Source: Rhodamnia argentea
Lineage: Eukaryota > Streptophyta > Magnoliopsida > Myrtales > Myrtaceae
Direction of reading: 5' to 3'
NCBI RefSeq assembly: GCF_020921035.1
Contig: NC_063157.1
Span: 25,127,015 to 25,191,014, forward strand
DNA: 64,000 nucleotides
A program made the translations under genes and the position numbers. The notes under the pieces are model-generated. The model had not been told where the DNA came from, did no database searches, and worked only from the letters and a program-made list of their open reading frames with translations. Positions 23,634 through 35,576 of the stretch are shown in pieces (position 1 is the first letter of the stretch; each line of letters opens with the position of its first letter).

Positions 23634-25184
23634 GAAGCGTAGGCCGTCTTCAGCAAATGTCTCCAAAGCAGGCGCGTGACTTTTGGCTCTTTCAAGTCTT
23701 CCAGGTACTTACTTGTGGACAAGCAAAATCACTATGTAGGTCTGTACGGTTTGCGGTTTACGCTCACTTGTGGAGCGGTTCCAACGAGTATTGTCAGGAG
23801 TTGTGCTTCCCCTTCGCTTGTGCGTACATATTAGTAGAAAATGACGTACTAAAGATAGATTTCTTCATTTGATTTACTATACTGCTCAAATAAGTCGCGA
23901 TTGTTCTCGCTTTTTCGCCTAAACAGTTCCAGGTATCAGGAAGGAAATTAGAGTCCATCTTCTGCGTGCTAGAGGTAGCTTGTATAAAGTTAGATTCCCT
24001 GGTTCTTTCATAGTTACTAAACTGGACAATATCAGATCCTCCAACCTATACGAAGAGAACTCTGAGCAAGAACTAAGAGGAAACTACTTCAGCTTTACAT
24101 AACACATGGTCAAAGCCACCAAACTGAAAGGTAAGAACTGAAGCAATTGTACAGAAAACAAATCATGTCTCAAGATCTACACTTCGACATAAAGATGGGG
24201 ACACCGGTAGCAACATTCTTATGTCCTTACAAGCAAATACAGAAGAAAGGGAAAAAAAAAGTAGTTTCTTTTCGTAAAGTGGAAACACCTTCAACTTTAT
24301 TATGTGCCTTTTACTTTGGTCCCTCCTAGAAAACCGCAAGCAGGCCTATACATATCTTCAGTCACCCTGAAACTGAAAGAAAGAGATAATCGGTGAGGCT
24401 AAATCAATTTAGGTCAATGGTTATGACCGCGCGGCAATACAGCTGCCAAACAAACTTAGTTCCCTAAAGCACGACATGGTGTCGGGCAAGTGTGATCTTA
24501 ACATGATTCGGATATAATTGCTCTATCCGACAATATTTGGCTACAATTTCCTTGAATCATGAAACGACAATACAAAAAATTACCTACAGAGGTCGTTTAA
24601 GGTACAATCAAATCAGCAAAAAATAAAAAGGCAAATCAAGAAGCTCGATTCTTTTACTAAGCAGGACAATCAAATATTCAACGAGTTATATGGAGAACAA
24701 TACCATCTAGATTCAAACATTCAACTGATAGGGCAATAATCTATCAACAATGCAGGAAGTGACTGTCCGCTCATCCTAGACACTGCGTGCAATTGATCTT
24801 TTCGTGTGAAAAAACAAACTAACAAGCCTTGAGCCCTGAGACTACAGAATGAACCGAACAAAGTACCTCATGACAAACAAGTGTTTTGGTGAGAACTCAA
24901 TCACATGTATAAACAATCATATCAGACAAAGTTTGTCACCAGCATGATATTATTTAGTTTTCAAGTTATTGCTGTTATTCCATCCTAAGAAATTAGACAT
25001 AGGATGAAACCGATCTGATGAGAAGTAACCTTCGAAGTTGGGAACTGCATACAACCCATGTTTCAGACATGAGAGTGAATCTTAGGTGAGATCAAGTGTG
25101 ACTGCCAAAAAACAGGTGCAAACGAAAGAAGACTAATCCCTACAAAGCCCAGATATTTTATTTCTAGAAATGATTACCATGAAG
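23634..25184. other. Intergenic: two convergent 3' regions
   Basis: About 1.5 kb lies between the ankyrin gene and the cystatin gene, which converge. AT-rich 3' UTR-like sequence fills it. I see no coding exon, RNA gene or repeat pair. Confidence 0.45.
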
Positions 25185-26053
25185 CTAAGCACTAGCTTCG
25201 CCGGGGGCGTCTCCGACGAGCTTAAATTCCTGGACCTCCTTGAAATTCATCCACGGCTTCACCCAAACCTTAGCTTCGTATACCTTCTTGACACCCCCAT
25301 CGGTTGCTTCAACGGTGATGTAGTACACAGTACCCGCAACCACCTGCTGTTTCGCATTCACGACCTTCACAAACTGCAGCACCGCATTCTGGTCCCCCAA
25401 CAACAGATTTCACACCATCAGCACACTATTGACAAACATTTGAAACAAAAACAAAATGGGAAATTTAAGAACAAATATGACTTTCTTTCTGCTACTTCAA
25501 GCTGGGCGCTTTCATGTCTAAGAAACTGCGGGTCAAAAAGCAATTTCCCCCCTTTAAAAGACTCAAATCTCAATCCAATAAATTGATCGATCATCTACTT
25601 AGATTTCCTTTATGCCAATGACATGGCAATTGAAACTTCCACCCGACAAATCCTCGCAAATGCACGCAGACCGCCCTCGACACTGCGATCATCTGCTTCG
25701 ACCGAACGTGATTAGCATCAATTTCGAGCAGAGATCCCCAAATTCACTACACCCACATCCCAAATTTCCTAGGTTTACATCAGCATCGCTTACAATTAGG
25801 GCAACCACGACAACCATTGCAGCCGAAAACAAACCCATCGAAAGCCATGAAAATCTCATCAAATTCCAATCACCCATCAAGTCGAATCAAATTGAAAAAA
25901 GAGAAAAACAAATGGAAAGGAGAGACAAAAGGAAAGAGAGAATCCGAGTACCTCCTTCTTGTTGTGCTCCTCGACGGCAAAACGAGCGAGGCCATCGATC
26001 TCGAGGCTGTTCTCCTTCCCCTCGACTTCACGAATTCCTCCCGGCGTCGCCAT
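25185..26053 (-). CDS. Phytocystatin (cysteine proteinase inhibitor)
   Basis: Two exons (26053-25952 and 25388-25185, phase-0 intron of 563 bp) encode a 101-aa inhibitor of papain-like cysteine proteases. All three contact elements are present: a Gly-Gly pair near the N-terminus (residues 5-6), the QVVAG first hairpin loop (49-53) and the second-loop Trp in PW (79-80). The plant-specific alpha-helix motif LARFAV is at 22-27. No signal peptide is seen, so this is the short cytosolic, oryzacystatin-I-like class without a C-terminal extension. The intron position just after the LARFAV helix is typical of plant cystatins. Likely roles are control of endogenous proteolysis and anti-herbivore defence (family knowledge). 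Confidence 0.95.
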
Positions 26054-26165
26054 TGATCCTCAGTTCGGAAATGAAATCTCTCTGTAGTCTTGCGGTCTGA
26101 AGATACTACAAAGAGGGAAAAGGCCAAATCCAATTGTTCTCAACCTTTGCCCTTTGGATTGCCCC

Positions 26166-26173
26166 TTTTATAG
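26166..26173 (-). promoter_or_regulatory. Probable TATA box of the phytocystatin gene
   Basis: CTATAAAA reads on the minus strand about 115 nt upstream of the cystatin ATG, giving a short leader of roughly 80 nt. Confidence 0.5.
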
Positions 26174-26179
26174 ATTTTC

Positions 26180-28850
26180 CACCGTACCGTAGCCAATCAA
26201 GCTCGCCAAATGACCATTTTTTTTTTTTAAATGAACTTGTTTGATATAATTTAAACTTTAATAACCGAATATCACAATTCCGACCACATCCACCAAACGA
26301 TGTTAACATCCATGGTCCAATCCGAGAACCGAACCGACCGGTTTTAGAGTGATTCATGAAGAGCCCGTTCCAATTCCCGATTTCACATAAGGAATCGGAT
26401 CGCCTAGACTGGACCGATCAAAATTTCTTAAATTTGTTTTCTTTTTTATTCTGAAACAAATCCTAATCGATAAGTTATTTTTTTTTCTTTTAATGTTGGG
26501 AAACTCTCACTTATAGAAAATAGAGAAAATTTAAAAAAAATTTAAAAAATAAGGAAGGAAGGAGAAATCATTGATTATGAGATTGATCCTAGAGCTGCGT
26601 TGGACCAGTCCAATCGATCCGGACCCCGATTTTACAAATTAGAAACCGACTTTGCCCGATTTGATTCTAAGTTACAGAGTGGGAAACCAATCATTGCTAC
26701 ATTCACCCGCATCAAATTCACGACCGGCCATAGAGAACAAGCAAAGATCGAATCTCACTTCCTACGACGGACATATACGAACGTACTACTAGGCACGGTT
26801 GGATTTCGAAAAGCTTTTTCGAACAATTTCAATTGACGGTCGATACGAACCGTTAAATCGGACGAGTCTCACGCAAGATTCTTAGGAATCGAATGGTTGC
26901 TTTGGTCTTTGGCGTGCCTTTGCCTTCGTTTCGGCCAAATTGTCTTTGGTTTTGGCTTGCCGTGGTCAGAATTATTGGGCGCCCGCCGGTGCCGGGGGAT
27001 ACAGCGGGTGGTGGGCCGTGCCAGGGTGGCACCAATGAAAAAGAATCCGGGTCAAACGGGATTGGGTTTGACTTTTTTCTTTTGCCCTATAATCGTGAAT
27101 GGCTTTTGAGTTTGGTGCTTCAAGAGGAAGATTCATCAATCCTGGAATTGGGATTAATCAACAAAGCAATCGAAGTTGATGATTACAATTTTCCAAACGT
27201 GTAAAGTTAATTCCATCTCCCAAAACCCAAAAAAAAAAAAAAAATAATTCCATCGTCTGTCATGCTATAATTATTTCTTTAAAGATAAATTTTTCTCATA
27301 AATCACCGTGATATTGTTACAAAAAAGAGATAATATAATGAAGTCAATCCGATTACCAACATAGATCTAAACGATGATTCGACGTGCAAGAAATAACGAT
27401 CGCTTTCAGTTGCTGTTGATTCGGCCGACGAGGTGATGATAGGCAAGTTGCCTAGATGCAAATTGCACGCCGTATACCCCAAGAGCTCGGAAGTCCCATT
27501 TTATCCGTCACGTGATCGGATTATGAGCGGGTTGACGTCTTCGAATTCCTCACCAAACGCCCCATCGGTCGAGAGAAATTCCACACGCCGCGTTGGCCTC
27601 CGCCTCACGCGACGGGAGTAAGCATCCGTGACAAACATTTAAAGGAGACCGCGTAACATGGGAAAGGGTCGAGGAAAGGTTGAACCGAAGGTACCTAACC
27701 CAATCCCAAAATTAAGCTCATTACCTAAAGGCACCCGGTTGAGTCAAAAGGAAGGGGACATTGGCCTAAGCTTCCCTCGAACTTTAGCCTCCGCTAAAAG
27801 GAATCCGTGGACTTCTTGTTAAACTAACACGTTCATGGAACTCCGCCGCCTCTCGTGTTTGAATTGAATTCGAAATCCCCAGTTGGTAGATGGTCACGGA
27901 ATCTGATTCCCCTCCATTGTTTATTATGATCCTGAGAAATCTCCGACGAATTGCGTGGTTCGGTTGCTTTGCTAAGCAGGGATCTCGCCCTTCGAAAGCA
28001 AGATTCTTAGTCTCACATCGGAGTTCCCCCTCCCCATATAGCTTATAATCCAAAGCAGTTCCGGAGTCGGTCCAACAAGAATATTAAATGTTTCGAACCC
28101 TTTGATGTTCGTTAGTAGGTTTTTTCGTAATTGAAAAGAAATCACAATCGACGAGCCTTTGGGCCTAATTTGGGAGGAGAGGGGAGGGGGTTTCGGCCCA
28201 AGCCCGTCTAAGTCGATCGTTGGCTCTTTACACTAATCAAGTACTCCGCAGGGGCCATGAATCAGTAAGCCCACTTCGCATCAGACGTGAATCGGTAAAT
28301 CCCTCATTGGTATAGTGGCGGTATTGGATGATCGAGCGTTCATCATGACCCGATGGATCTAAAACTTCCTCGAAAAGGAATTGATTCCACGCCCGGAGAT
28401 GAAAGGAAGAATGTGCCGGTAGGCTGCTCTTCTCTTCTCTTCTCTTCTCTCCTCTCAAAGTCGAAACCCGAACGTCACTTCCTACTTTTGCTTCGGCTAA
28501 TCATCTTCGATCGACACCTCATGGTTGAACGAGACGACGAACGGAAGGGTTCGGAATCGAGATCTTTCGCTCTCTCTACAACTCTCACATGTACTGTGAT
28601 GAATGGATAGCTTGTGTGACCGAACGAGAGAACGCCCGATGAGCGATGAATGATTGCTACGGCCATTTTACTAAGAAAGATATGTATTCGATTGCACAGA
28701 CTGCGAAGCGATTTCAGAACGGTTCGCGAGGACAATTGGTAACGGTAATCATCTCGTTTCTTTTATGTCCCTTCGCTTGTCCTTGTTTTTTTAAATGTCT
28801 GGTAAGAATTTCGATTAAGAATATTTAAAAGACGGAGTCCTATTAAAAAA
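26180..28850. other. Gene-free region of degenerate repeats
   Basis: No supported gene lies between the cystatin promoter and the tRNA. The stretches around 26320-26420 and 26590-26660 carry CCGAACCGACCGG / CCGGACCCCGATT sequences typical of dispersed repeats. Near 28005-28060 a TAGTCTCACATCGG..AGCTTATAA pattern resembles the end of an LTR or TRIM-type element, but only a fragment is seen. A TCTTC pentanucleotide run lies at 28429-28455. The open frames here look non-coding. Confidence 0.45.
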
Positions 28851-28923
28851 GGGGATGTAGCTCAAATGGTAGAGCGCTCGCTTTGCATGCGAGAGGTACA
28901 GGGTTCGATCCCCTGCATCTCCA
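28851..28923 (+). tRNA. tRNA-Ala(UGC): tRNA-Ala (anticodon TGC)
   Basis: The 73-nt sequence folds as a full cloverleaf. The acceptor stem GGGGATG pairs with CATCTCC, with discriminator A. The D arm carries the A-box TAGCTCAAATGG. The anticodon stem CTCGC/GCGAG encloses loop TTTGCAT, so the anticodon is TGC. The T arm carries the B-box GGTTCGATCCC. There is no intron. A TTTT pol III terminator follows at 28925-28928. It is nuclear in type and close to known plant tRNA-Ala genes. Confidence 0.97.
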
Positions 28924-29282
28924 CTTTTACTGTATGCTTTTTGGCTTTCCTTTTTCCAAAGTACATCATCACTGAACGAAGAAGCCAGCAGAGCCAGTGC
29001 TTTCGAAACAGTAAAAAAGGGGGTAAAAAAAAAACACAACAGCAACATTGAATAAGTAAATTACAAATTAAGAGACATTCTTAATCAAATCAAAATTAAG
29101 AAACAAGGGCAAAACGACGAGAGTGAATTCTCACGCGCGACGCGTTTCGTTTTCCTACGCACCCGTCCTCCCCACTTTCACAGATAGATCTTGTCTCCTT
29201 CTCTCCCTTCACGGGATGCTAACGCCACAACTCTACGTTTTAGCTTTTTATATTCGCCCACGAGCTACGCCACGCATCCTCC
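28924..29282. other. Intergenic: tRNA to F-box/kelch gene
   Basis: This 360-bp stretch holds the tRNA terminator and presumably the 3' UTR of the F-box/kelch gene on the other strand. I see nothing else. Confidence 0.5.
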
Positions 29283-30523
29283 CTAGTATTCCACGCACGC
29301 GCATGTGGCGCGTGCCATCACCTCCGGCAGATCGGCCCCTCTGCTCCACTCCCCCGCCGCCGTGTCGTACACCAGCACCAGCCCTTCCCTCAGCCCTCTC
29401 TCGCTCCTCCCGCTCCTCCGCAGCAGGTCGTCGATGCAGCCCGCCACCTGGACCAGCACCACCTTGTCCCCGACGCCCACGCAGCTGAACTTCACCGTTG
29501 AGTCCAGCCGCACCTGCGTCGGGAGAGGCGGGCTCTTCGCCCGGCTCCACTCCCCGAAGCCCCCGCTCTTCCGGCGCGCGTCGAGGCTCCAGAACGACAG
29601 CTCGAGCGCGTGGCTCGCCAGGACGTACACGTGGCCCACGGCCGCGCAGGCCGCCACCGCGCAACCCCCGCCGGGCACCGCCCGGCTCCTGAGCCACCCC
29701 CGCGCCTCCACGTCGTACAGGTCCATCGAGCTCGCGTACACGTGCGCCTCCGCCCCGGCGGCGCGCGGCGGGTCGCTCCCCCCCGGGGGGCCTATCCGGA
29801 GGCCTCCGATCACGTAGAACACGCCGTCCACTGAAGCGCCGACGCATCCGTACCGTCTCCTCGGCGCGTGCGACACCACGCTCCACCCGTCGCTTTCCGG
29901 ATCGTACTCCTCAACCGCCGATGTCCTTCCGCCCCCGCCGGCCACGTAGATTCTCCCGGAATGCACCGCGACGGCGAATTTCTTCCTCGGGAACGTCATC
30001 GGCGACCTAGAAGTGACGCACCCGGTCCAGGTGTCGTAGCGAACGACGGCATTCCGGCCGATGATGTAGATCCTCGGGCCGATCGCGGCCAGGCGGGCGT
30101 GGGGTACGAGGCCCTGGAAGCTAGCGGGGGGAATCCGCCGCCGTCGGGGGAGGAAGAGGGAGACGCGCCAGAGGGAATCGGAGTCGGGGTCAAGGTGGAG
30201 GGAGGCGGAGAGGAGGGCAGAGTCGAGGGAAGAAAGGGCGAAAACGGCGGGGCGGAGGAGGCCGTGGACGCGGCGGAGGTCGGAGAAGGCGGGGGAGTCG
30301 AGGATGCGGGACCAGCGGCGGCAGACGGAGGCAGCGGAGGGGAGGGAGGAGGCGGGGAGGCGGGAGAGGCACTCGAGGAGGAGGTCGTCGGGGAGGGAGG
30401 AGAGGGTAGGGGCGGGGACTTTAAGGGGGGGTGGTGGTGGGGGGAGAGGGATTTGTCGTGAGGGTTAGGGAAGCAGGACTTCATGAGCCATGAGAAGTGG
30501 CGAGAGTTGCAGGTCTCCGACAT
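29283..30523 (-). CDS. F-box/kelch-repeat protein, frame interrupted at a G/C homopolymer
   Basis: Without interruption this would be a single-exon protein of about 413 aa. It opens MSETCNSRHFSWLMKSC, followed by a Pro/His-rich linker, an F-box (LSSLPDDLLLECLSRL ... VCRRWSRIL) and kelch-type beta-propeller repeats (for example RIYVAGGGG, VFYVIGGL, LYDVEARGW). Such proteins are substrate adaptors of SCF ubiquitin ligases. The N-terminal ATG frame and the F-box/kelch frame differ by one base. The switch coincides with a run of seven G (plus strand, 30425-30431); eight would give one frame. The F-box frame has no in-frame ATG of its own upstream of the F-box, because a stop precedes it. Beyond this point the frame is open to the end, including both domains. 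The lesion may be a sequencing error or a real loss-of-function allele. The strong GC bias (mostly C/G third positions) contrasts with its neighbours. Confidence 0.8.
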
Positions 30524-30699
30524 CTCACTGTGAGTGAAGAGACAGAGATGTGAAGGATGGAGAGAGAGAAGGGAGGAAGAAAAGTAAGAAAATGAATGGG
30601 AATCTCTCCCAAGCTCAGGACGAGGAAGAGATAGGGAGGAGGCGAGTGGTGGACGGAGCTGCACCGTACCGGTCCGTCACTGTGGCCGGAGAAATTCTT

Positions 30700-33600
30700 C
30701 ACCGGACCGATTCTCCGGTGGAACTCCGGTGACGATCAACCACCGTCGATTCGATGCGGTGCTATGGGCCGGGATATCTAAAAGTACTTTGATTGAAGAT
30801 TGACTAAGAGGTCTTTCTATCACCACATAAATTAATAAGCAACGTTGACGTTTAAAGTACCAATTTACATTCATTTTTTCTTAATCATTCTTATAATCCG
30901 ATATGTATTTTGCAAAAAAAAAAAAATTAGAGGATAAATCTATGGGAAAACCCTGATTTCTTTTGTTTTGTTTTTTTTTTTTTTGTGATTTGTGAAATGT
31001 CATTCTTGAAACTTTAAGTCCATATGATTTTGTTTCACGTTAATAACCTTATTAAAAATGTTACAAGCACTCGCGCATCTCTGGCTTGGTTAGCGACCAT
31101 TCATGCGACCAAGCTAGCTTGTCACTGAACGCTCATGTTAACTTCTTGTGACTCGTCTCGAGAGGAGTAATCTAGTGAGTTCAACTTGAGAATTGAACGA
31201 TTTTAAAACCTAAATGATGTCATTTTTAATTGGAGTTTTTTTTTTTTGGGTGTCTTGCTTTGATTAAAAGAAGATGGGCATGTTGAATATGAGTTTTGAA
31301 GCTAGAAAGTCTAGTAAATTCATCAATGCCTTAATCCTTATGCTGCAAAATTGTTCATGTAATGTATTTCCCTAAAATAACAATCATCTTCATTAAAATT
31401 GGGGACCTTTAGTCGATCTTGGGACCGGCTAGGTCAATTTTAGGCCGGTTCATGAACAAATTGACTCCAATAAACCCAAAACCTACCCACCTAGAAATCG
31501 ATCACCTTTAACTTATCTCGAGCTTCGCGAGAGACTATAACGATTGATAAATCTGAATATCTCCAAATTTCTTTGCTGAAAATAACCTTTGGTTTTTCAA
31601 ATTATTTCAAAATCCTTTGCTTTTGAATGCCGCATAGCTGCCAGCGGAAGGAATATTTAACAGGTGAACCACCTAATTCGTCACGCGTGTCTAACGAAAG
31701 GACCCAATGAACAGACAAGCCCGTAATTTTATGGTCACAATTGCACACATGAAAAGTCCATCGACAACATCATATAAATCGAAAAAGTTAAGAAACTTGT
31801 GGCTCCAAAAGAATTTATAAAACCATAAAGAAATCAAGCGCGCATTACCTATCTGAATTGAATAATAAACATGGTTGCAAGATCTTCTTCGTCCCGATGA
31901 TGATGGACGAAAGTGCAGCATTTCTTTGGTCACGGTCATAATAACACGGGCAATCTTTACCAGCGTGGACTTCCCACGTAACATCCTCTCATGGCTCCAT
32001 TGCCTTTTTCAACCTGGGCACTTTTACAATATTGCAATATTTATTTGATTCTGCATATTTCTCAAATATTTTACATATATCTCATTTGATTGTGTACGGT
32101 CGTGATGGATTAGATTTGATATTCATGTCTATCTTATTACCTTAATAGTTGTACAAAACAATTTAAACATAAGCTGATGTAATTTTTGTTATAATATATT
32201 GAAATATACGCAGATTCTAGTCTCCTCTCTCTCGCATCATTATTCTTAATCAACGTTGCGCCGGCACGGGTATGCAAATTCATCGGGTCTTGACTCGCTA
32301 GGCCGAGATTTTCTTTCGTCGATTGAGTTTATTTTGATGGGGACAATGCATACATGTGTTTCAAAATCGAATCGGATTTAGGCGGCTTATTATAAGAATC
32401 GAACTAGTCTAACGTAAGCATGTTTGCTTTCTCGTTCAAAAGTTTTTGGAAGGCTAATTAGCTAAAATAGTTGAAGGGGTTTATCGGGACATCACACGAG
32501 AATAAGAAAAAGAAAAAAGAAAAAAACACAAAAAAAAAAAAAAAAGAGATTTACTATATTTTTATTTACTAATTCGCACTTACATAATGATAAAACCGAG
32601 AAAAATATATATGTCCCAAAAACGGGCTAAAAAAACCTAAAACCTTTTAATTCCACCATAGGGAAAAAAAATAAAAGCCCAAAAGGTTTGAGGCCCCCAA
32701 CTCTCGACGTAGTATAACGTAAACATGTTTGCTTTCCCATTCAAAAGTATTTGGAAGGCTAATTAGCTCAAATAGTCATCCAATAAAATCTACAAATAAG
32801 CCGATGTGATCTTCGTTATGATATATAGAAATATATACAAAAATTTCAGTTTTCCTCTTTTTCGCATCACTATTCTTGATCGGTACTCCGCCGGCAGGAC
32901 TATGTGAAATCATCGGGTCTCGACTGGCTAGAGCCGGCCCCGCTTAAGGTTTTCTTTCGTCGATGGGTTTATTTTGACGAGGAAAATCCGATCAGGTGGC
33001 TCAAAACCTCATCGGATTTAGTTGGTTTATTGTAGGAATCGAACTAGAGGGGGCTAGGAGAATGTAATAAAAGGAAGCTACAGGACTCACCTCCCTCAGT
33101 ACCTAATTAATTATTTTTGTACGTGGCTTCCATCATTATTTCCTCTAGCTTTCTCGCATCTTTGCGCGTGACGCGCACGTGGACAATGCCGCCGTGGAAT
33201 TAATAGCTCCCTAACTCTCTCTCTCTCTCTCTCTCTCTCTCTTCAACTTTTTCGGGGCTGGCAATGAAGTTTAAAGCAAAAATGGACTTTTGATTCGACA
33301 AGAAACCACCGTCTTTGCAACTTGATCACGTGAGGCGTTCCTTTTCTTGAAGGCATCTCCACGACTTTAAAGAGGTTTTTAGGGCACCAAAATAAAATAT
33401 TTTTGCATAAAAATTATCTTAAAAAATAGTTAATTTTTATTTATCTGATAATTTAAAATAAAAATATTCCCTTCTTATCGAAAAAGGGAGTTGTTTTTTT
33501 TTTTCCCGGGTCTAAATTTATCGTAATCAGCCCATAAAAAAAATGTTTGTTCTTCATCTAAACACCGAAAAATCGGAGAACAAATTTTCGAAAACAGTTT

Positions 33601-34216
33601 TCCTTCGGACTAAAGATGCACTTTAACAAAATATTACATTCTATATATAGAGAGAGCCCAAAAATCTTACCGAAGGTCCGACCATATTCGGAAAAAAAAA
33701 AATATTAAATTTCTTGTCATATAATTTGGTCGGGTTTGAGAGGGATTGGGCCGGGCTGGGCCCGACATTGTAAATTGCCTACTCAAGCCCGCCCATTCTC
33801 TAACCTCATAAGCACGTCTCGTGAATATTTAAGAAAACCAATGACCAGGGTCAAGACCGTAAAAAACGGCGTCGGATTTCGGCCCAGCGCAACAAGGCCT
33901 GAAGAAGATCCTCGTCCTCCTCCCTCATCCGAGACCGCTCGACGGAAAATGACGAGTGACCGAGTGGCGAAACCCAGTGATCCGGTTTCCTTGCTTCCCC
34001 AAAAACAGGAATTGCAGTCTTTTTCCACCTCTCATCTTCGTGTGGCCACAGAGAGAGAGAAGAACAGAGAGCGGGAGACCAGACGTGTGCAATGTAAAGA
34101 AGGCAGTGCTCTCGAATTTCAGATATCTCTCCTCCTGCCATCATCATCTCGTCGAAGAGAATCCGGTTCTTGTTCGAATAGACCCTCCATTTGGGGCGCG
34201 AGAAGAAGACGGAAAA
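30700..34216. other. Gene-free region with direct repeats
   Basis: This 3.5 kb of AT-rich DNA lies between the divergent F-box/kelch gene and the small gene at 34.2 kb. It contains a degenerate long direct repeat (32150-33055), a poly-A/T run near 32505-32545 and a CT microsatellite (about 33208-33242). No coding exon is supported. The last ~250 bp are probably the leader and promoter of the 34.2-kb gene. Confidence 0.5.
32150..33055 (+). repeat. Degenerate direct repeat (~300 bp units)
   Basis: Two blocks match. GTAAGCATGTTTGCTTTC ... GGCTAATTAGCT at 32411-32470 recurs at about 32717-32770. The segment ..AAGC(T/C)GATGT .. CATCGGGTCT .. TTTTCTTTCGTCGAT at 32170-32320 recurs at 32790-32970. 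The block order is X-Y-spacer-Y-X, which fits two units of a tandem Y-X repeat broken by unrelated sequence at 32480-32710. The copies have diverged by roughly 20%. The family is not recognised. Confidence 0.55.
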
Positions 34217-34518
34217 ATGTCTCTGTCCACAGGTTTTGCTTCGCTGGCGTTCACAGAGGAGGTAAAGAACTGTAAAATTTCTTTTTCTTTTTCTGTGGTG
34301 AAAATGTGTTTGATCTGAGTTGGGTTTTGATTTGGGTGGATGTCACGTCGCAGTGTTATTTCCACAACGCCATAATGGACATGGAGAGGAGTGATGAGCG
34401 AGAGCAAGGAGCTGACGAGAATGGAAGAACAGAGGAGAGAGATGAAGCGACGAGGAGGCCTTGGATTGCGTTGGAGTTCGATGGGTTGAACTGCTTTGAG
34501 ACGATCGTGTCGCATTGA
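34217..34518 (+). CDS. Possible small uncharacterised protein (69 aa)
   Basis: I do not recognise this gene. An ATG at 34217 opens MSLSTGFASLAFTEE. A GTAAAG donor follows at 34262, and after a short intron a CGTCGCAG acceptor at 34353 leads to exon 2 (34354-34518), in phase 0. The predicted protein is 69 aa: a hydrophobic start, a central Glu/Asp/Arg-rich segment, and a C-terminus RRPWIALEFDGLNCFETIV ending SH. The bias from acidic/basic low complexity to an ordered-looking aromatic C-terminus, plus clean splice sites, suggests a real gene rather than chance. The 91-nt intron is a normal size for plants. There is no signal peptide or known domain. It needs transcript support. Confidence 0.45.
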
Positions 34519-35505
34519 CGTGCCTTTGTGATTATTTTGTGTGTTCATTTTTACTTTTTCTGTGCTATTCTTTTTTATCATGGTTTTTTTTTTTGGGGGA
34601 GGCCCAATTCCTTTTTAGATCTTTGTTAGATTGTAAGGAACGAAAAGATGCAACTTTGAGGGTCCAAAACTCTATGTTTCTCTCGTTCTGATTTTCCTCT
34701 TTAGATTCAAATTGGGATTGTTACGTGAAAAGGGATGAATGACTTTGGCGAAAGGTGAATCAGTAACGCATGAAAATTTTTCGAAATTTTATCATTAGTT
34801 TTTTAAAAAAATATTCTCTCTATTGATAAAGAAAATGTATGCACAAGTTGATTTTACTTTTACACATTCAATGAGCAGTTCTAGTTAATTTCTTTGTATT
34901 TTTGTCCATTAATGGAGTTTCTTATTTAATATATAGGGAAAATTTTAAATAAGAACCCGAAGTATGACTTGTTTCAAAGAAGGGCACATGATCAATGATA
35001 TTTCCTCATTTACATTTTCCGATTTTTTCCTTTCCTTTTCTCCCGTGGCCATCGGCGAGGGGCGAGCGGCCTCGCCAAATCGAGCGAGGCGACCCTCCCC
35101 CGCTTAGGTGAGGCCACCCAGCCCTCGCCAGCGGCTGGAGATCGGCCACCAGCAAAAGGGAAGGGAAAAAATAAAGAAAAAGCGGAAAAAAAAAAGATCA
35201 GAAAATGAAGAAGACGAAAAATACCTTTGATTATGTCATTTTTTAAAACAATAAGAGCACTTCAGGCCTTTTTTTTTTTTATAAATAAGATCCACTTCAT
35301 GCTCTTATTAGAGAAAGTGAGAGCTCTTTGGTCCTTATTTGGAATTTTCTTTAATATCTATGTATTTGAAGAGCCATGAGTTTTCCAATTGATTTGCCAT
35401 GTTGTGGAAAATAACAGGGAAAAATAAAATAAATAAATCAGACAACAGGATTCGGGTCCATCCCCCAAGCCCACCCGAGAAAAGCCCCGGCCCCGTACAA
35501 GAAAA
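34519..35505. other. Intergenic with one inverted-repeat element
   Basis: Between the small gene and the cyclin promoter lies AT-rich sequence plus the element at 34935-35350. Nothing else is supported. Confidence 0.5.
34935..35350. mobile_element. MITE-like element with GC-rich core
   Basis: The left end GGGAAAATTTTAAATAAGAACC and the right end, read in reverse as AAGAAAATTCCAAATAAGGACC, form imperfect terminal inverted repeats. The centre (about 35040-35150) is GC-rich with repeated CTCGCC/GGCGAG blocks, flanked by purine-rich AT sequence. It has no coding capacity. No clear target duplication was found. Confidence 0.5.
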
Positions 35506-35516
35506 CCCAACGGCTA
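35506..35516 (+). promoter_or_regulatory. MSA element 1 (mitosis-specific activator) of cyclin B1
   Basis: CCCAACGGCTA matches the MSA consensus YCYAACGGYYA at all positions. MSA sites are bound by three-repeat MYB (MYB3R) factors and drive G2/M-phase transcription of plant B-type cyclins (established for tobacco, Catharanthus and Arabidopsis). Confidence 0.75.
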
Positions 35517-35576
35517 CAAAATTCCAAAATAGGGGAGTCCCCATCGACGCGAATAACAGCCGCTCGATCCTCTCAA

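Noticed and set aside
25170-26100. Plus-strand open frames over the phytocystatin locus
   Set aside because: They are antisense shadows of the cystatin exons and intron; the minus strand has all cystatin motifs.
28005-28060. LTR or TRIM-type terminal sequence (TCTCACATCGG)
   Set aside because: Only a short motif resembles such an end; no second repeat, primer-binding site or body was found, so it is not called as an element.
28296-28372. tRNA-like sequence (TTGGTATAGTGGCGG) upstream of the tRNA-Ala
   Set aside because: It has an A-box-like start but no B-box, no matching acceptor stem and no anticodon arm, so it is not called a tRNA.
29248-30664. Long open frames on both strands across the F-box/kelch gene
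   Set aside because: GC-rich third positions leave the antisense and shifted frames open; only the F-box/kelch frame matches a protein family.
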